From: Azadirachta indica
Taxonomy: Eukaryota; Streptophyta; Magnoliopsida; Sapindales; Meliaceae
NCBI GenBank assembly: GCA_022749755.1
Contig: CM040443.1
Location: 19,141,228 to 19,205,227 of the forward strand
Reading direction: 5' to 3'
Length of the DNA: 64,000 bases
Under the pieces are notes generated by a model that saw nothing but the letters and a program-made list of their open reading frames with translations, was not told where the DNA came from and did not search any database. The position numbers were made by a program, and so were the translations under genes. This document shows, one piece after another, positions 58,694 to 64,000 of the stretch. Position 1 is the stretch's first letter; the number at the start of each line of letters is the position of its first letter.

Positions 58694-59739
58694 TTATAGT
58701 AGCGCCCTTCAAACAAAGTACAAGTATATAAAGATATACATATATATTTTTATCCCTATTTTAAGGGTCTTTGTCCCAACTAAAAGAGGGTGTAGGGCAC
58801 CCTTATTTTTTGTGGGGGTTGTTAAAAAAAAACAATTGGGTACCCTTTAAAATTTGGGACCCATACAACAAATTCTCTCTTTGTGAAGTAGCAATAATGC
58901 ATAATTTTTATTGATAGTTGCAAAGTTGTACATGTAATTAAGAAATTAAAGCAAGTCTTTGTGGAGTCCGGCTAATTGTATTGGTGGGGTCCTTGAACCA
59001 CATGGGCCGAATGCATAAAGAACCAACAGCTATTGATTGTTTAATAATATTAATGTATACTTGTAATGTAATGGGGCAAATCAACTTTCTATGATTTTTG
59101 TTACTCATATTTTATTATAGCTCAATGGATAAATTATTGCGAATCGTCTTCTTCTTATTCTTGTGTTTGTTGTTTGCTTTGATATTTATTCTTGAGAAAA
59201 CTATGTGACGAGACAACTATGAATGTAGTCCTATCAACGGTTCCTTCGCAGAAGAGACCAAATTAGTTGGTAAGTTGATAACAATCGACAAAGAATTGGA
59301 TGGTGATGTCAATACACATACATACATACATACATATATATTTATATATATTAATTTAGCTTTTAAAAATTTTGAAATTTTGAAGTAAAAGTATTAATTT
59401 ACCCTTTAAATTTTATTTTTCTTGTCTTCACCCTAACAGATTTTGAATCCTTACATTTTGACTTTACATAATATTAAATCTAGTTCCACTATTAGCCCCA
59501 TACGATTATATATATTTTTATATCATTTATTGATAATTAGATTTAAACATTTCTAACGATTAAAATTAAATATAACACATATAATTAATGTATTATAATT
59601 AATGCATAAACTAGGTTGAATTTTAACCATTAGAGGTGTATGATCTAACAATTAATAAATAATGTAAAAATATAGAGTTATCTACACACACATATATAGT
59701 ATAAAAAAATATTATCGACAAACTACTTGATTTAATGTT
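58694..59739. other. Spacer after PLATZ, with CATA microsatellite
   Basis: The PLATZ 3' region is followed by AT-rich spacer. A (CATA)n/(TA)n run lies at about 59313-59350. No gene seen. Confidence 0.5.
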
Positions 59740-60135
59740 AGACTATGAATTAAATTTAGTGTTATGTCAATAAAATTGATAATTATACACCTTTATATAT
59801 TCTTATTTAATTTTTAATTTTTTTTGAGTAAAATTTTTTTTAAAAAAATTTTGATTATTATTATTTGCAATAAATATGGTATGATTTATGTTTTCTTTTA
59901 TTTATATTAACTATATGCTTGATAATCTTTCAAGAAAATATAATGAAAATAATATTTTTTAAATATATTTAAATAAATGTATGATTTATATTTTTTTTTA
60001 TAGTTTTTTTTATGATCATTACATATTAAATATTATTAAGAAAGAAAAAAAAGAGGGTTAAAAATATTTTGACATATTAATTTGTACAAATTTATTTTAA
60101 CATTTTAATTTAAATAATTATATTTTTGTTTCAGC
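59740..60135. repeat. Partial copy of the foldback family at 62570-64000
   Basis: 59740-60135 aligns in the same direction with about 63340-63725 (shared TTTTGATTAT, GCAATAAATATGGTAT / GTAATAAATATAGTAT, GCTTGA(T/C)AAT, AAGAAAATA(T/C)AAT, GTTA(A/G)(A/G)A(A/G)TATT). Only the right half of the family is present. Confidence 0.55.
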
Positions 60136-61684
60136 TATCACTATCTCCCTTGCTAGTTGCCGTTGTCCATGTGCTTGCTATTGGTCATATACGTTTGGTA
60201 AAATCACTGAAAATGCTCATTTTCTAATTTACAAATTAGTGTAAATATTTTTACTTATCAAGCTATCATTTACTAAAAACTAAAGAATATGTAATGTGCA
60301 TTCAGAAGAAAAAAAAAAAAAAAAGAACAAAGTTGTCACCACAACACTATCGTTAAATGATAACAATTGAAGAGACGCCGCTATCACAATTGTGTAAATC
60401 TGCTGGTGATAAAGAAAATAGTCATCGGTGTTGCAAATTCACTTACTATTAATTATGTCATTGTGATTCTAAAGTTGGTGATATTTCAATTTCTATTTTT
60501 CAGCAAATGTGGCTCAAAGTGAAAATGATAATTATATTAGTGTATAGATCAATTATTAAAAATTCTAATAATATCAACGATGACTTTAATGGATGACAAT
60601 AATTTACAATGAACATTAAAAAAATAGTATTGACATGTTGTTATCAATGGTAGATACATTTAAAATTTCAAACTTATAAAATATTTTTAATATTTTTATC
60701 TTAATCAATTTTTCTCATTTAATAAAAGTCTCAAATCTTGGGTAATAAAATAATAAAAATTAAATTTTATGTATTTATTATTATTTAAATATATTTTATT
60801 TAATATAATCTAGGCAAATTGCACGATCCAAACTTGACCTATCGGGGATGTGGGTCAGGTTCGGAAAAAAAATATCAAAATTAGGTTTGGATTTTATTGC
60901 AATCCAATATAAAGCAAAATTCTCACCAAAAATTGTATTAAGTCAATTTCATATAGGTCTAACTTTAAATGTAATTTAGTATAGCCTTCGAATCGAGTCT
61001 TTTAAAGATTGATGAAATAAATAACTTGAGATATATGACAATAATATAAAAATTTATATCTCTAATATTATTGCTATATTAAACTAATTTCTCTCTAATT
61101 TTTTGTAAGGGCGATTCAACTTTTAAATTTATATTTATTAAATAATAAACATTCTCTTCTAGTTTTACATAATATAATCATGAAATTAGGAAAAATAAAA
61201 CATTGAGGTTATTTAAATCCATTAAAATATTTTCAACACTATTTTTTTTAACAGTAGTATATTATAAATGCAAATTTTTCTACAAATTCTTATTCAAACA
61301 AATGGACGTGATAGTATTATATTATTTGCCATATAACGAGTATGTTTTATTTTATTTTTTAACTTCTATATAATTTTTTAATCTAATAAAAATGTATAGA
61401 ATATGCGGTAACAACACAACACTACTATATATAAGCCTTTTTTTTTTTTATTTGTACCAATAAGTTTGTATATGTAATACTACTAATTGTTTAGATCATG
61501 AGTATTAAAATATTCTTTTACACCTATTTTTTAAATATTGAATATATTTAAACTCATTAAATACTTTAAAAGGTCTTTTTTCCTTGTTAAATAAACTCAT
61601 TCTTAAAAGATAAATTTTTATCCAACAAATTTTCATAATTTCAAAATCACCACCCTATACAAGATACAACAAATCAAAATAGTG
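60136..61684. other. AT-rich spacer
   Basis: No gene recognised. An A-run at 60307-60324. Confidence 0.5.
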
Positions 61685-62402
61685 TGTTGACACTAAAATT
61701 TTGCTCACTGCCACGCGTGCACCATGTAGGCAGAGTTTCAATCAACAAACACAATTTCTCAACTTCACCTTGTGACAAAAGTATACGAGAGACTGTGTGT
61801 ATTTTGGAAAGAAGAGTGAACTTCACCTTCTTTGAAGATGCTTTGAGGTTTATATAGGTAAGGATGGTGCATAAAATTTATCCCATGTGCTTGTCACGTG
61901 AACCACACTATTCACATGCGACGAGGAGAGCAAGTTTTCACTTGTATTCTCTTCCCCACGTGCCCTTCACTTAATAAGAAGAAACTTTTATCGCCCATCT
62001 TACTTCGTGGCCAATTCCTAATGGTTACGAAGTTGGTTTCATCTTACATGTCACTTCGGTATTGATATATTGTGGTTTATATTTACCCAAGTTACTTAAA
62101 TTAAATCGGTAAATGATTTTGGACTTTTAGCTATGAGTCCTACCACTAATGAATCAACGACTTGGAGATTCCACTTGCCACATTATTGATCCTATGTCAT
62201 CCTTATGGATCGGTTTGTGGTTTCGGGCCTTACCATTTGTGATGTCCGATACTAGTCTTTTGTCATTCTATAGATGTGGTAACGCATCTCCTAATAATAC
62301 ATCGTCTATGTCATTACAACATTCTTCATGGACACTTTTTAAGATGCCACATAGAGGTCTAAGTTTCTCCCATGATATAGAATATACAATTAAAATTTAG
62401 CA
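61685..62402 (-). repeat. Possible solo LTR or LTR fragment
   Basis: This is a block of clearly higher GC content in AT-rich DNA. On the minus strand it ends in ATTTTAGTGTCAACA (61685-61699), a common LTR 3' end in plant gypsy-type elements, and it contains a TATA-like CTATATAAACC (near 61850). The other end may be TGCTAAATTTTAATTG at 62402. No target duplication was found, and the open frame at 62149-62400 has no recognised likeness. Confidence 0.4.
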
Positions 62403-62569
62403 TTAAGAGTTGAAATCGAAATACTTTTTAAAACTTATATTTTTAAGAAAATAATATGTGAATTATTTAATAAATATTATAAATTAAATGATGTATTTTA
62501 AAAATAATCAAACACAATCACATTTATTAAAATATTTTGTTAGTTTTTTTTTATAATTATTAGAGATAT

Positions 62570-64000
62570 TGCAATATACCCCTAAGTTTTTAGAGAATAT
62601 TAGATACTCTCTTGTGTTTTGAGAAAATAGAAAAATACCTCTTTGAGTTTTGAGAAAATAGGAAGATACCACTCCCAAACTTAACTTCCATTAGTTTGAC
62701 ATTTTAAAATATTATTATTTTAGTTCTTAAATTTAATCAAAATAACCAAAAAATATGCTTTTTTCATTATTAACAATCCAGACCCCTTTGTTTCTAACAT
62801 TTTGATATTTGGGACTAGAATGTTAAATTTTAAAAAATTTGTTTTATTTTATTAATTTTAAAGTTAGAAACAAAAATATTTTTAATTTAAATTAAAATAT
62901 TAACAATAAATTTGGATAAATTATATACTAAAATATTCCTAACCTTTTTTTTTTTTACTTTCTTGGTAATAATTTAGCATGTGTTGTTCCTTATTTTTTT
63001 TTAAAAAAAATATGTATAATATTTTATTTAATATATATTTAAAAAAAATTTGCGTTATTTTTTATATAATAAAAAATTTAATTCATATGGTATAATTTAT
63101 GATTCCTTTTTTTACTATAAAACACTTACATAGGTTTATCCAATTTATTTACATATTTCTATACATTCTTTGACTTTTGAAAAAACACTAAATTTTTTAT
63201 TTCAAATTAAATATTAATAATAAGTAGAAAAAATGTAAATAATTATTTTCCAAAAAAATAGGTTAAGAGTATTTATAGAATATTAGAAAGAAAAAGAAAA
63301 ATTTTAAATAAAACAAAAATAATAAATTATAATATACGAACTAAATTTTATTGTTGTGTCAATGGACTGGGTAATATATATATATATATATATATTCTAA
63401 TAGTTTAATATAGTTTTGATAAAAAAAAATTAAAAGAGAATTTTGATTATCTTTATTTGTAATAAATATAGTATATATTTATATATATTCTTTAATTATG
63501 TGCTTGACAATTTTTTTAAGAAAATACAATAAAACAAATATAATTTTTAAATATATATTAAATAAAATATTATACATATTTTATCTACAAATTATTATGG
63601 TCATTTCATAGTAAATCATTTCCAATAAAGAAAAAAGAAAAAAAAAGAAGGTTAGGAGTATTCTAGTATATAATTTTATCTACATTTATTGTTAGTATCT
63701 TAATTTAAATAAATAATATTTTTATTTTGAAGGTTTTTTAAAAATAACAACAAAAATAAACCTAAAAGAAGTTTAACATTTTAGTCCTAAATATAATAGA
63801 AATAATTGGGATTGGATTGTCAATAATGAGAAAATTATACATTTTTTTGTTATTTTGATTAAATTTAAGAATTAAAACAATAATATTCTAACACTTCAAA
63901 ATGACATGCTTTTAAGTTTAGTTGTATATTCCTATTTTCTCAAAACTTAAAAAATATTTTTTTATTTTTTCTAAACTGAAGGACATCTAACAGGCTCTAA
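62570..64000. mobile_element. Large foldback element reaching the window edge
   Basis: 62590-62830 is the imperfect reverse complement of about 63785-63990 (shared GTTTTGAGAAAATAGGAA, TTCTTAAATTTAATCAAAATAAC, CATTATTAACAATCCA). 62930-63060 pairs with 63540-63700 (shared TATATACTAAAATA / TAGTATATAATTTTATCTA region). The arms are about 450 bases each. No protein is encoded. Its right end runs to, or past, the end of the window. Confidence 0.6.
63374..63395. repeat. (TA)n microsatellite
   Basis: Eleven TA units near the centre of the foldback element. Confidence 0.85.

Noticed and set aside
62149..62400. Plus-strand open frame of 83 codons
   Set aside because: It lies in a probable LTR block and has no recognisable domain.

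Overview
The window is nuclear DNA from a flowering plant, probably a core eudicot. The signs are a plant-type histone H4 gene, a TML gene (subunit of the plant endocytic TPLATE complex), a plant-specific PLATZ zinc-finger gene with short GT-AG introns, strongly AT-rich spacers, and many decayed Ty1/copia, Ty3/gypsy, Mutator-like and foldback elements. I cannot name the species. There are two 100-base runs of N (2746-2845 and 51312-51411).

Left edge (1-2745): an intact H4 gene is followed in the same direction by the N-terminal half of TML, which runs into the first gap. Only AT-rich repeat DNA follows the gap, so TML is incomplete here. From 2846 to 15860 the sequence is repeats: two long foldback elements, a minus-strand copia element with a gypsy fragment nested in it, a very decayed SIRE-like copia element and small CACTA-like repeats. 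At 16434-17293 lies a broken, intronless copy of a SLOW GREEN 1-like chloroplast TPR gene.

Centre (19640-40400): broken exons of one large minus-strand gene are scattered over about 21 kb. They resemble plant 'TPR and ankyrin repeat-containing protein 1-like' (TRANK1-like) proteins, which join a Sen1-like helicase end, a UvrD-type P-loop helicase and a long repeat-rich C-terminus. The gene is dead: it has stops, frameshifts, a damaged P-loop and missing parts. Four retrotransposons lie within it and a fifth abuts its 5' end. Two insertions have visible 5-bp target duplications and interrupt what was one open exon. Two copies of one copia family face each other in inverted orientation around the P-loop exons.

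Right side: a decayed Mutator-like transposase (45340-47790, plus strand) is followed by a convergent, decayed reading region with a weak likeness to Ulp1/C48 proteases. After the second gap there are about 5.7 kb of AT-rich spacer holding a small hAT-type MITE with a perfect 8-bp target duplication. Then comes a complete four-exon PLATZ gene (57658-58693), whose start codon sits directly against the first splice donor. The last 5 kb hold a probable LTR remnant and a large foldback that reaches the window edge.

Three genes look functional or potentially so: H4, TML (if the missing half exists) and PLATZ. They act in unrelated processes: chromatin packaging, endocytosis and transcription. I found no new biological system. 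The best material is the record of transposon insertion into the dead helicase gene, plus several foldback elements.
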